A stretch of DNA of 32,812 bases from Pseudomonadales bacterium. GTDB lineage: Bacteria > Pseudomonadota > Gammaproteobacteria > Pseudomonadales > Azotimanducaceae. This document shows, piece after piece, positions 1-7,745 of the stretch. The notes below the pieces were generated by a model that did not search any database, was not told the origin of the DNA, and saw nothing but the letters and a program-made list of their open reading frames with translations. A program made the position numbers and the translations under genes. Every line of letters begins with the position of its first letter. Position 1 is the first letter of the stretch. The DNA is taken from the NCBI GenBank assembly GCA_028280225.1, contig JANQMF010000162.1:1-32812 (forward strand), read 5' to 3'.

Positions 1-400
1 CCATCAACAGGGTGGCACCCAGGATGGCACAGTTCACTGTGATCAGCGGCAGGAATACCCCCAGCGCGTTGTACAAAACCGGTACGTAACGGTCCAGAAC
101 CATTTCCAGAATCTGCACCATGGCGGCAATTACCCCAATGTATGACAAATAACCCAGAAAGCTCAGATCCACGTCCGGAAAGCCGGCCCAGGCCAGCGCG
201 CCTTCACGCAGCAAATTATTAAAGATCAGGTTATTGACCGGTACCGTAATACCCAGCACAACAATAACCGCAATCCCCAGGCCAATGGCCGTGGATATCT
301 TTTTGGAAATGGCGATAAAGGTACACATGCCCAAAAAGAAGGTGAGCGCCATGTTCTCGATGAACACCGCACGGACAAAAATGCCCAAAAAATGTTCCAT
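1..400 (-). CDS. nqrE: Na+-translocating NADH:quinone reductase subunit E (partial, N-terminal part)
   Basis: This is an integral membrane subunit of Na+-NQR, which couples NADH oxidation and quinone reduction to Na+ export. The first 133 residues are visible; the C-terminal third lies beyond the window. It begins [20 protein letters not shown] and closely resembles Vibrio NqrE. Cys26 (in FLGMC) and Cys124 (in TVNC) correspond to the conserved cysteines that, with two from NqrD, hold the [2Fe-2S] cluster inside the membrane. The ATG (398-400) lies 2 nt after the nqrD stop, so the two are probably translationally coupled. The hydrophobic segments match the six-helix family topology as far as they can be seen. 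nqrF would be expected next, outside the window. Confidence 0.95.
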   Translation of the reverse strand, partial: MEHFLGIFVRAVFIENMALTFFLGMCTFIAISKKISTAIGLGIAVIVVLGITVPVNNLIFNNLLREGALAWAGFPDVDLSFLGYLSYIGVIAAMVQILEMVLDRYVPVLYNALGVFLPLITVNCAILGATLLM

Positions 401-402
401 AA

Positions 403-1065
403 CTACATGGCCTCCCTGTACTGCACATTGTCAGCAATTTCGTATTCCGGTTCCTCCACCTGTTCAGATTTCCAGGCGCGAATTCCCCAGATAAAAAATC
501 CGATGATGAAAAAGGCACTGGGTGACAACAACAACATGCCGTTGGACTGATACCATCCGCCATTACTGACCGTGGGCAGAATTTCATAACCCATGAGCGT
601 ACCCGCACCCAGGGGTTCTCTGATCAGCGCCACGCCAATAAGAATAACGCTATAACCCAGCGCATTCCCCAACCCATCCAGTGCGGACAACATGGGGCCA
701 TTTTGCATGGCAAACGCTTCGGCTCGTCCCATTACAATACAGTTGGTGATTATCAAACCTACAAATACAGACAGGCTTTTGGAAATGTCGTAAGCCACCG
801 CCTGCAACACCTGGTCTACAACAATCACCAGCGAGGCGATAATGGTCATCTGCACGATAATACGGATATTTGTAGGCACCCGGTTGCGTACCAGGCTGAC
901 AGCCAGGTTGGACATGGTGGTTACAAAAATCACCGCAGCACACATCACCAGCGTCTGGGACATACTGATGGTCACCGCCAGGGCAGAACATATCCCAAGT
1001 ACCTGCAAGGCGATGGGATTGTTATTAAAAATCGGATCAACGAGTACTTCTGTTCTGTTTGCCAT
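403..1065 (-). CDS. nqrD: Na+-translocating NADH:quinone reductase subunit D
   Basis: This 220-residue integral membrane subunit of Na+-NQR is full length for the family. It is almost wholly hydrophobic, with about six predicted membrane segments. Cys26 (VLGICSAL) and Cys109 (IITNC) sit 83 residues apart, the same spacing as Cys29 and Cys112 of the Vibrio protein, which ligate the intramembrane [2Fe-2S] cluster shared with NqrE. The ATG at 1063-1065 lies 8 nt after the nqrC stop, and the nqrE start follows the stop by 2 nt, so it sits inside a tight operon. The C-terminal tail is hydrophilic and acidic, as in homologues. Confidence 0.96.
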   Translation of the reverse strand: MANRTEVLVDPIFNNNPIALQVLGICSALAVTISMSQTLVMCAAVIFVTTMSNLAVSLVRNRVPTNIRIIVQMTIIASLVIVVDQVLQAVAYDISKSLSVFVGLIITNCIVMGRAEAFAMQNGPMLSALDGLGNALGYSVILIGVALIREPLGAGTLMGYEILPTVSNGGWYQSNGMLLLSPSAFFIIGFFIWGIRAWKSEQVEEPEYEIADNVQYREAM

Positions 1066-1073
1066 GTCTACCT

Positions 1074-1880
1074 CTAAGTCGCACTGGTGGCTTTTAAGCG
1101 CGCGATAAACGGACCAAAGCCAAGATCACCGGTCCAAAAGTTCACTAAATTCTGCACACCCCGGGTGGTAAAGGTGGCTCCCGAAAGGGCATCAACTTCA
1201 TAGCTTGAGCCCGGGTTGGATTCGGGTAGTCTGCGCTTAACCAATTGCACCGCGGGTTCACCGCTTTCAAGATCAAATAGCTGCACCCCGGGCCATGTCT
1301 GTTTCCAACGCGGATTATCAACCTCGCCACCCAAACCCGGTGTTTCCCGGTGGGAGTAAAAGCCTAAGCCGGAAATGGTCTGCAAGTCCGCATCCAGGGC
1401 CAGATAGCCAAACAACGTACCCCACAACCCGTAACCCCGAACCGGAATCACCAGTTTAGCCAGGCGGCCTTCTTCCCGCTTGATATAAACCAGCGACACA
1501 TTTTCGCGACGCCGCAGCGTGGCGATGTCCTGCTCCGCAGACAGGGCAATAGACATTGCCGGGTCTTTTGCGGCCCGAATAGGGTCAAAACTGTCTGCGT
1601 CAATTTCTTCGAGATATTCGCCGGTTTCCAGATCCACAACATGTACGGAAAACTCGGCAAATAACTCATTAACCGTGCGGCCGTCTTCGCTGACATTGCT
1701 ATTCTGGGGCAGCAAACCCGCGGCACGCAGAATATTCTGCTTCTGATCCAAGGCTTTGTTCGCCTGCTGCTGGGGTTTCAGCGCAACGGCAATACCCGAG
1801 ACAATAACAGAACACACCAAACACAGCAGCAGCGCAACAATAAAGGTATTACGCAGGCTATCTTTATCAAATTCAGCCAC
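1074..1880 (-). CDS. nqrC: Na+-translocating NADH:quinone reductase subunit C
   Basis: This is the periplasmic flavoprotein subunit, anchored by one N-terminal helix (about residues 10-33) with an FMN-binding domain at residues 110-260. The flavinylation motif SGAT is at residues 233-236, inside [11 protein letters not shown]; the last Thr (T236) is the expected site of covalent FMN attachment by ApbE. I chose a GTG start (1878-1880), giving 268 residues that begin (M)[10 protein letters not shown] as in homologues. A GGAGG-like ribosome-binding site lies about 7 nt upstream. A longer frame reading back to 1916 adds residues not seen in the family. The start overlaps the nqrB stop by 8 nt. 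Confidence 0.95.
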   Translation of the reverse strand: MAEFDKDSLRNTFIVALLLCLVCSVIVSGIAVALKPQQQANKALDQKQNILRAAGLLPQNSNVSEDGRTVNELFAEFSVHVVDLETGEYLEEIDADSFDPIRAAKDPAMSIALSAEQDIATLRRRENVSLVYIKREEGRLAKLVIPVRGYGLWGTLFGYLALDADLQTISGLGFYSHRETPGLGGEVDNPRWKQTWPGVQLFDLESGEPAVQLVKRRLPESNPGSSYEVDALSGATFTTRGVQNLVNFWTGDLGFGPFIARLKATSAT

Positions 1881-3057
1881 GTGCCATCCTCCGCTTGATA
1901 TTCGATTGCACAACAAAGTGGTCGATCAATGGTGCAAACAAGTTACCGAACAAAATCGCCAGCATCATGCCTTCGGGAAAGGCAGGATTCACCACCCGGA
2001 TCAGAACACACATAAACCCGATCAGAATACCGTACAGCCAGCGACCGGTATTGGTCATCGCCGCTGAAACCGGATCGGTGGCCATAAATACCGCACCAAA
2101 GGCAAAACCGCCCAAAACCAAGTGCCAGCTCCAGCTCATGGTGAACATCGGGTTGGTGGAGGGAATGAGGTTAAACAGCGTTGCCGTTGCAGCCATACCC
2201 ACCAACGTACCCAGCATAACCCGGTAAGAGGCAATGCGGGTTAAACACAGGATGATGGCGGCCACCAATATGGCCAGGGTGGAAGTTTCGCCAATGGAGC
2301 CGGGTATTGCGCCGATAAAGGCCTGAGACCACTCCACACCATACTCCAACCCCACGGCCGCATTCCCCAGGGGAGTAGCCTGGGTTACCCCGTCGACAGC
2401 CAACCACACCGCATCGCCGGACATGGATGCCGGATAGGCAAAGTACAAAAACGCCCGCCCGGTCAATGCCGGATTCAGGAAATTCTTGCCGGTTCCGCCA
2501 AATACCTCCTTGCCGATAACCACACCAAAGATGATACCCACCGCTGCCATCCACAGGGGGATTGAAGGCGGCAGGGTCAGGGTGAAAAGAATTGAGGTGA
2601 CAAAAAACCCCTCATTAACCTCGTGTCCCCGGACCGATGCAAACCAGATTTCAAAGGCAATCCCCGCGGCAAAAACAACAACATACAGCGGCAGGAAATA
2701 AGCTAAACCGTGAATCAGGCAATCGAACACGTTGTTAGGATTAAAACTGATTAAGCCATTCAGGAATATACCCCGCCAGCCCTCAACCGCCGTAATACCC
2801 GCGGCCTGCATGGCTTCATTGGCGTTAGCGCCCAAAACATAACTACCGGCCAGGGCCGGGATCCAGGCGCAAAACCAAACGGTCATCATGATGCGCTTCA
2901 GGTCCAGGCCATCGCGCACATGGGCCGCCCCGCCGGTGACCTTACCCGGGGTGTAAAGTGCGGTGTCGATCGCCTCGTAAGCCGGATACAACCATTCCAG
3001 CTTGCCGCCTTTTTCAAATTTTGGCGCAATATCATCCATAAAGGAGCGTAAACTCAT
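1873..3057 (-). CDS. nqrB: Na+-translocating NADH:quinone reductase subunit B
   Basis: This 394-residue multi-pass membrane subunit carries a covalent FMN and a riboflavin in known complexes and forms part of the Na+ path. The N-terminal cytoplasmic stretch (1-50) and the helices from about residue 52 onward fit the NqrB/RnfD family. The usual flavinylation motif is D-G-x-(S/T)-G-A-T. Here residues 222-228 read D-G-V-T-Q-A-T, so Gln226 replaces the normally conserved Gly, and T228 would be the FMN acceptor. I checked the codon by eye: it is CAG. The gene starts with ATG, two bases after the nqrA stop codon, and overlaps nqrC by 8 nt at its end. The motif change is described separately as a finding. 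Confidence 0.96.
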   Translation of the reverse strand: MSLRSFMDDIAPKFEKGGKLEWLYPAYEAIDTALYTPGKVTGGAAHVRDGLDLKRIMMTVWFCAWIPALAGSYVLGANANEAMQAAGITAVEGWRGIFLNGLISFNPNNVFDCLIHGLAYFLPLYVVVFAAGIAFEIWFASVRGHEVNEGFFVTSILFTLTLPPSIPLWMAAVGIIFGVVIGKEVFGGTGKNFLNPALTGRAFLYFAYPASMSGDAVWLAVDGVTQATPLGNAAVGLEYGVEWSQAFIGAIPGSIGETSTLAILVAAIILCLTRIASYRVMLGTLVGMAATATLFNLIPSTNPMFTMSWSWHLVLGGFAFGAVFMATDPVSAAMTNTGRWLYGILIGFMCVLIRVVNPAFPEGMMLAILFGNLFAPLIDHFVVQSNIKRRMARG

Positions 3058-3059
3058 GA

Positions 3060-4415
3060 TTAACCCTCCTTTTCCAGTTGTGTCAGCACGTTGCGTAAAA
3101 CGGGCCCGTATTCATATTTGCCGGGACAGGCATAAGTACACAGGGCAATATCCTCCTCATCCAGTTCCAGACAACCCAGGTTCACCGCGGTTTCCAAATC
3201 TCCAACCAGTAAGCTGCGCAGCAGCTGGGTGGCTAAGATATCCAGCGGCATCACCTCTTCAAAAGTACCGATGGGGACCATTCCCCTGGGGCTGCCATTG
3301 GTTGTTGTGCTGAACTGAATGCCTTTTTCACCCAACCACTTGGATAAGTAGATGGGAAAAACCGAGTGCCGGTTAGTCCCCGGGGTAAGATAGCCAAACA
3401 GACGCCGTTCAGAATCTTCGGGAATAACCGAAACCTGCAGATGGTAGCGGCCCAGAAAGTCCACCGGGCTGTGTGCCGTGCGGCCCGCCAGGATTGAACC
3501 GGAAATCACTCTTTGACTGCCGGGTTCAAGTTCCCCGGCTGTCAGCTCCTGTAAATTTGCGCCCACCACGGTGTTGATCAGGCGTGGTTTTGTCACTCCG
3601 GGACCTGCCAGGGACACCACTCTGTCGCTGAAGATTTTGCCGGTCAGGAACAAAGCGCCCAAGCTGATAACGTCCTGGTAGTTGATGTACCAGACCATCT
3701 TGGTTGCGTTAACCGGATCCAGGAAGTGAATGTGGGTACCCGGAAGACCCGCCGGATGTGGGCCCGAAAATTCATGGCTGCTTATTTTGCCGTCGTTGCC
3801 CGTGGGTAAAAATTTGCCCTTCTCATGGCAGACAAAAACAGGGCCTTCGGTCAGTTGGGCCAGCAGATCCAGGCCGGCGGCAAATTCGGTGGCTTTTTCC
3901 GGAATAATGAACAGCGGATCCGCAGCCAGCGGATTGGTATCCATGGCCGTGACAAAAATTGAATGTGGTGCGCTTTGGGGGTCCGGAACCTTGGCATAAG
4001 GCCGGGTGCGCAAACTTGTCCACTCTCCCGATGCCAACATCTGACTGACAATCTTATCGCGCCCGATATCTTTCAATTCATCTGCGGAGAATTGATCAAA
4101 GGTACGTTCCCCCCCTTCGGTCACCTCGATCACAACAGATTGCAGGGCGCGTTTTTCGCCGCGGTTAATTGAGCTGATGCGCCCGGCAGCCGGTGCGGTA
4201 TAGACCACCCCGTCTATTTTCTTGTCAGAAAACAGGATTTGCCCTTTGTCGACAACATCTCCCTCCGCCACAGCCATGGTGGGTTTCATTCCGGGGTAGT
4301 CGTCCCCAAGAATGGCAACACTGCGAACGGATCTGCCTGCCTCGATGGCCTGTTCCTGGCCTTGCAGCGGCTCACCCGCCACGGGTAGACGCAAACCCTT
4401 TTTAATATTTATCAT
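3060..4415 (-). CDS. nqrA: Na+-translocating NADH:quinone reductase subunit A
   Basis: This is the first gene of the nqr operon and encodes the peripheral cytoplasmic subunit linked to quinone binding. The protein is 451 residues from the chosen ATG (4413-4415), giving MINIKKGLRLPVAGEP, the typical NqrA N-terminus. In-frame GTG (4421) and TTG (4424) codons would add two or three residues and cannot be ruled out, because no strong Shine-Dalgarno stands before any of them. The frame ends two bases before the nqrB start codon. Transcription probably starts near 4677 from the promoter at 4684-4712, leaving a leader of about 260 nt. Confidence 0.95.
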   Translation of the reverse strand: MINIKKGLRLPVAGEPLQGQEQAIEAGRSVRSVAILGDDYPGMKPTMAVAEGDVVDKGQILFSDKKIDGVVYTAPAAGRISSINRGEKRALQSVVIEVTEGGERTFDQFSADELKDIGRDKIVSQMLASGEWTSLRTRPYAKVPDPQSAPHSIFVTAMDTNPLAADPLFIIPEKATEFAAGLDLLAQLTEGPVFVCHEKGKFLPTGNDGKISSHEFSGPHPAGLPGTHIHFLDPVNATKMVWYINYQDVISLGALFLTGKIFSDRVVSLAGPGVTKPRLINTVVGANLQELTAGELEPGSQRVISGSILAGRTAHSPVDFLGRYHLQVSVIPEDSERRLFGYLTPGTNRHSVFPIYLSKWLGEKGIQFSTTTNGSPRGMVPIGTFEEVMPLDILATQLLRSLLVGDLETAVNLGCLELDEEDIALCTYACPGKYEYGPVLRNVLTQLEKEG

Positions 4416-4677
4416 GCGCACCAATCACATTAATTCTTGTCCAGAAAGTGCAAATCCTCAAATACCGGGTATTTGGGACGGGCACTCATTGTCGTCCAGT
4501 GGGCCAAACGAATAAGCACAAGATGCTGTGCAAATCCCAACCGCCAAACGCAAGGTCTCAAGACTAGTGTAGTCGACTATTCGCAAGACCTTACATGTAT
4601 CCTTGCTGAGGTAACGTTGTATTGGCTAGGCCTGTAGGCCGGTTTGGGGACTGACTGAGCAGCACCCTGAAGTGGCC
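4416..4677 (-). promoter_or_regulatory. Long structured 5' leader of the nqr operon (candidate)
   Basis: No gene is seen here. The stretch between the inferred transcription start and nqrA holds four inverted repeats: 4459-4475 (CAAATACC-g-GGTATTTG, perfect), 4516-4531 (GCACA/TGTGC), 4552-4592 (AAGGTCT paired with AGACCTT, enclosing a GACTA-gtg-TAGTC hairpin) and 4629-4640 (GGCC-tgta-GGCC). That density suggests a folded RNA leader or protein operators. The 17-bp palindrome lies about 45 nt upstream of the nqrA start. I recall that leader motifs named after nqrA exist in RNA family collections, but I cannot match this one by eye. The repeats are seen; the function is inferred. Confidence 0.45.
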
Positions 4678-4683
4678 GCGGAG

Positions 4684-4712
4684 ATTATAAAGATACCGAC
4701 ATTTATTGCCAA
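4684..4712 (-). promoter_or_regulatory. Sigma70-type promoter of the nqr operon
   Basis: Read on the minus strand, a -35 box TTGGCA (4707-4712) and a perfect -10 box TATAAT (4684-4689) are separated by exactly 17 bp. The -35 hexamer matches the TTGACA consensus at five of six positions. It points toward nqrA, with a predicted start near 4677. It lies just past the end of the DUF3570 gene, so nqr can be transcribed independently of the upstream set. Confidence 0.7.
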
Positions 4713-4722
4713 TAATTTGGCA
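4707..4722. promoter_or_regulatory. 16-bp palindrome covering the nqr -35 box (possible operator)
   Basis: The sequence TGCCAA-taat-TTGGCA is a perfect inverted repeat with 6-bp arms. One arm is the -35 hexamer of the nqr promoter. A dimeric regulator bound here would block RNA polymerase, which suggests an operator. No T-run follows on either strand, so it is not a standard terminator. Confidence 0.45.
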
Positions 4723-4744
4723 TGCTTTGGGGCGAGTTTAGTGG

Positions 4745-4763
4745 CCTGACCGGCCCCGGCAGG
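4745..4763 (-). terminator. GC-rich hairpin after the DUF3570 gene
   Basis: CCTG-a-CCG pairs with CGG-CAGG around a four-base loop, directly past the DUF3570 stop. No T-tract follows on the minus strand, so it is a weak terminator candidate at best; Rho-dependent termination or read-through into nqr is possible. Confidence 0.25.
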
Positions 4764-4766
4764 TGC

Positions 4767-5936
4767 TTAGTAGTAAAAGGAAAAGAATAGACGAGTTACC
4801 GTGGAGTCAAACTCGTACAAAGGTTCTTCCCCCGGTGCAAAACCCGTGGCTGTGACATCGCGAAAGTTGTCATAAGCAAAGTCAATATAGTCGACAAACA
4901 GGCTCAACTGACCCCGTTTAAACCCGGGAAACCAGTCCATGTCAAATTCATAGGTTACCCCGGCACCCAGGGTATTGGTTTGAAACGCAGCCAATTCCTT
5001 ATCCCGGGCAATAAAGTTTTGCGCATTTGACCGCGGAAACAGGTCACTGTAAAAATCCGCCTCGGTCTGATCGTAAAAACGGTACTTCAGCTCTACCGTC
5101 AGCCCGGTTTCTTCGATGGGATGGGTATAAGCCACTTCCGCATTGTAGGCATTAATCCCCCAGGTATCGCTGTAGTTGCGAAACTCAAGTTTCAGGGCCG
5201 CCCGGTAAGGCAAAAAATACATGGCCCGAATGGCTTGAGCAGAACTGGTGCGGGTACGCGGATACAGTTCTGCTTCATAACTGTAACCACGGGCAGAATT
5301 TGGATCCAAAAAGCGTACCTGGCGATAGGGGTTGTTTAAAAAACCCTCATCCGTCACACCTTCGTAGTTCAGGTTGACAATCAGGTTTTTGGTGATGACC
5401 TGGGACAGATCTACCCGGTAAATCTGCCGCTTGGCGTCCTCTTCAAAGTTATCATCACCATTGCGGCGCACCGTGTCAGAGCCCCGGGCGTAACTGATGC
5501 CCAGGGTGGTCAGGTCACCAAAAAAGTCCTGGCTGATACCGAAGCGGAAGGAATGGGCAGAATAATCATCTTCCTCCGAGTTGGTGTAGGACAGGCCCAT
5601 AAAGGTCTTGCCGTGCAAATAGTCAAAACCTAAGCTTTTTTCTTCCCGCTCCTCGGTGTATTCACTTGCTGTGGCCATCACGTCGATGGATGCGCTGGAT
5701 ATGTGGTCAACGTAGTAGTTAGCCCATATGGATACTTTGTCTTTAATACCCTTGCGCACCAGCACTGAAGGTCCGGTTACTTCCAAACCACCCCCTTCAT
5801 AACCATGGTACATGACATCAGCCCGGTCCTCGGGCAACACCGCTGCATAACCGGATATTCCCGTAACCAGGAAAAACAGCATACCCGCCGCCATCAGCCA
5901 GATTAATCTTGCGGGAAAGTACGCTTTAATTTGCAT
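4767..5936 (-). CDS. DUF3570 family outer-membrane beta-barrel protein
   Basis: The protein has 389 residues. A signal-like hydrophobic segment occupies about residues 10-32. The rest alternates short hydrophobic and polar stretches with many aromatic residues and ends in FFSFYY, as expected of an outer-membrane barrel. I recognise the overall sequence as DUF3570, a family often found beside DUF4266 and ApbE or thioredoxin-like genes. Function is unknown; a pore or a scaffold for redox proteins in the outer membrane is plausible. It is the last gene of the minus-strand set and starts 44 nt after the DUF4266 gene. Its upstream region carries two copies of GGGACAA (direct repeat) that may include the ribosome-binding site. 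Confidence 0.8.
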   Translation of the reverse strand: MQIKAYFPARLIWLMAAGMLFFLVTGISGYAAVLPEDRADVMYHGYEGGGLEVTGPSVLVRKGIKDKVSIWANYYVDHISSASIDVMATASEYTEEREEKSLGFDYLHGKTFMGLSYTNSEEDDYSAHSFRFGISQDFFGDLTTLGISYARGSDTVRRNGDDNFEEDAKRQIYRVDLSQVITKNLIVNLNYEGVTDEGFLNNPYRQVRFLDPNSARGYSYEAELYPRTRTSSAQAIRAMYFLPYRAALKLEFRNYSDTWGINAYNAEVAYTHPIEETGLTVELKYRFYDQTEADFYSDLFPRSNAQNFIARDKELAAFQTNTLGAGVTYEFDMDWFPGFKRGQLSLFVDYIDFAYDNFRDVTATGFAPGEEPLYEFDSTVTRLFFSFYY

Positions 5937-5980
5937 GCCAAATTGTCCCTAATTTGTCCCTGCGCGAAATTCGCGTAAAA

Positions 5981-6214
5981 CTAGTTGCATCCGCAACCAC
6001 CACCGGAACCGCCTTCAGCCCCACGCGCGCCTTCCCGGGCCTGGTAAACATGGTGTAAGTAAGCTGCGGAAACCGGATCGCGGCTGAAACTCATGATCGG
6101 GTCTGCCAGGTTGTTTCTCTCAAAAGGGCTGACCCAGGGCTTGAGTTCGTAGTTGCTGCAACCACCGGAGCCGACAACCAAGAAAAACAACAGCAACAAA
6201 TAACGTCTTTTCAT
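5981..6214 (-). CDS. DUF4266 family small lipoprotein
   Basis: This 77-residue protein starts with a basic n-region, a hydrophobic core and a lipobox-like GSGGC (Cys19), so the mature chain should be lipid-anchored. The middle holds the family pattern KPWVSPFER-N-LADP and a DPVSAAYLHHVY helix. The C-terminus is glycine-rich and ends GGGCGCN; the two cysteines at the tail are a hallmark of DUF4266. The role is unknown; the cysteine pair could bind a metal or form a disulfide. A GGAG ribosome-binding site stands 6 nt before the ATG. The gene lies between two beta-barrel genes, 10 nt after the preceding stop, which argues that it works at the outer membrane with them. Confidence 0.8.
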   Translation of the reverse strand: MKRRYLLLLFFLVVGSGGCSNYELKPWVSPFERNNLADPIMSFSRDPVSAAYLHHVYQAREGARGAEGGSGGGCGCN

Positions 6215-6224
6215 ATCTGCTCCG

Positions 6225-6947
6225 CTAGAAGAAGAAGGTCAGGCCAGCACTGAATTCAACGTTGTGTTTGCCTTCCATCGTGCCCAACAAGTCTGATTCG
6301 AAGTAGTGATCGCGCACATCCAGGTGCAGGGCCATCCAATCCGTTGCCACAAAGCGATACCCTGCCCCGGCATTGATGGTAAATAAATCGTCACCGCCAA
6401 ATTCCGTACTGCCTGCACCGGCAATCAGATAAAGCCCCCCCTTAAACGCCCACCGTCCGGCAACAAAAGATTCACCGGGAAAAATGTTCCACCCCAGGGA
6501 AACGTTATAAAAGGTCACGTCCCGTTCTTCATCGGTCAGCAAAGGTGCACCGCCGCTGAGCTGTTCAAAGCTGGTCTGGCCTAATTTAGAGCGGCCATAG
6601 ACACCCTCAACAAAAAAATGTTCGGAAATATGGTAAGCCAGGCGGATACTGGTGGAGGTATCCGTGCCAAAGTCCTCAAAGTGCATGAGTCCGGCATTGA
6701 TACCAATCTCAAAGTCTTCACTGTCGATGGCATCCACTTTAACCTTACGTTGTTCCGGCTCGCGGACCACCAGAGGTTCCAGTTCCAGGTCCTCAGCCTC
6801 CGTGGCCGCCAGGGCCAATTCGGCACCTGATCCCAGGCTGAACAGCAGAACCAATATCTGCATAAGCCACCCGGCAGACCGGGCACATGAAGTGGCGTTT
6901 TGCGTTTTGTTTTGGTTTAGAAAAATATACTGAAGCCTGCTTTCCAT
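6225..6947 (-). CDS. Small outer-membrane beta-barrel protein (OMP_myx_plus/TIGR04565-like)
   Basis: The encoded 240-residue chain has a hydrophobic signal segment ending in ELALA near residue 47, then a short acidic linker (about 48-75) and a barrel of roughly eight strands. It ends GLTFFF with a terminal Phe typical of outer-membrane proteins. The pattern fits the outer membrane beta-barrel domain first defined in myxobacteria. Two starts are possible: ATG at 6945-6947 (31-nt overlap with the preceding gene, GAAGAGA-like site upstream) or ATG at 6861-6863, which gives a more usual signal peptide starting MQILVLLFSLG. I list the longer form. It is followed by the DUF4266 gene 10 nt later. 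Confidence 0.7.
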   Translation of the reverse strand: MESRLQYIFLNQNKTQNATSCARSAGWLMQILVLLFSLGSGAELALAATEAEDLELEPLVVREPEQRKVKVDAIDSEDFEIGINAGLMHFEDFGTDTSTSIRLAYHISEHFFVEGVYGRSKLGQTSFEQLSGGAPLLTDEERDVTFYNVSLGWNIFPGESFVAGRWAFKGGLYLIAGAGSTEFGGDDLFTINAGAGYRFVATDWMALHLDVRDHYFESDLLGTMEGKHNVEFSAGLTFFF

Positions 6948-7678
6948 TGATCTATCTCTTCGTTGTCATCCCGACTCGTCAACACCGTATGGCGCTTGTA
7001 TTCCATGCGCAGCATGAACCGATCATTCAGGTATAGGTTTGCCCCTACCCCCGCATGCGCAATTTCATCCTCGCGATCTTCCGCGGCAACAATTGTGGTA
7101 TGCGGTTTTGTGGTGATTATGCCTGTACCGATAGTGAAATAAGGTGACAGACGCCACTTCGGGAAGGGATACATAAGAATATTTGCGGACGCCATCACAC
7201 CGTCGGAAAATTCACCTAATATTTGTGTCCCTTCCACCTGCAACGTAATGTTGGGGGTCAGCGCATAGCCGATATAGCCGGACAGGGAGTTAGCCCCGCC
7301 GAAGTCGCCACCGTTAAATCCCATCTCCCAGCGGCGTTTACTGAAATCACCCAAGCCCAGCTCACCAAAATCTATGGGATCGCCGTTCAGATCCAGGGTA
7401 TGACGCATCTCATTGCGGTGCACCCAGCCTTCTTTGTCCCGCGGCGTGCGCACCTTGTACCAATCGGTTTTGGATTTCAGAATCTGTACTTCATCACCCT
7501 GAGCCGCCACATAAAATATGGGATAACCCTTGCCGGGGCCGGTACGCAGTTCAATGTAGGGATCCGAGACCACCACCAACGGCTGGTACTTTTCGAACGG
7601 ATTCCAGGCGGCAGCACTGCTGCTGAAAATAAGCATCAGCACCATCAGGCCCCATTGGATATATCGATTGTTATTCAT
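6917..7678 (-). CDS. SH3b domain plus outer-membrane beta-barrel protein
   Basis: From the ATG at 7676-7678 the product has 253 residues. A signal peptide covers about 1-24 (ending SSAAA). A bacterial SH3 domain spans about 35-92, with the hallmark YIELRTGPGKGYPIF, a W-Y-K-V segment and EGWVHR. A beta-barrel domain from about 105 to the end finishes in FSIFF. Bacterial SH3 domains bind peptide stems or other cell-wall parts, so the protein may tie the barrel to peptidoglycan. It is the paralogue-like partner of the next barrel, with which it overlaps or nearly abuts. A longer reading back to 7795 gives a poor N-terminus and was not used. Confidence 0.75.
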   Translation of the reverse strand: MNNNRYIQWGLMVLMLIFSSSAAAWNPFEKYQPLVVVSDPYIELRTGPGKGYPIFYVAAQGDEVQILKSKTDWYKVRTPRDKEGWVHRNEMRHTLDLNGDPIDFGELGLGDFSKRRWEMGFNGGDFGGANSLSGYIGYALTPNITLQVEGTQILGEFSDGVMASANILMYPFPKWRLSPYFTIGTGIITTKPHTTIVAAEDREDEIAHAGVGANLYLNDRFMLRMEYKRHTVLTSRDDNEEIDQWKAGFSIFF

Positions 7679-7745
7679 ATCTGCCGTATGTCCTTCTTCG
7701 GCCTCTTTCTTCGGCCCCCTTCTTCGGAGTAGCTTTGGCCTTAAA

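Noticed and set aside
1881-1916. Longer N-terminus of NqrC
   Set aside because: The extra residues do not occur in NqrC homologues, and a good ribosome-binding site sits in front of the GTG at 1880.
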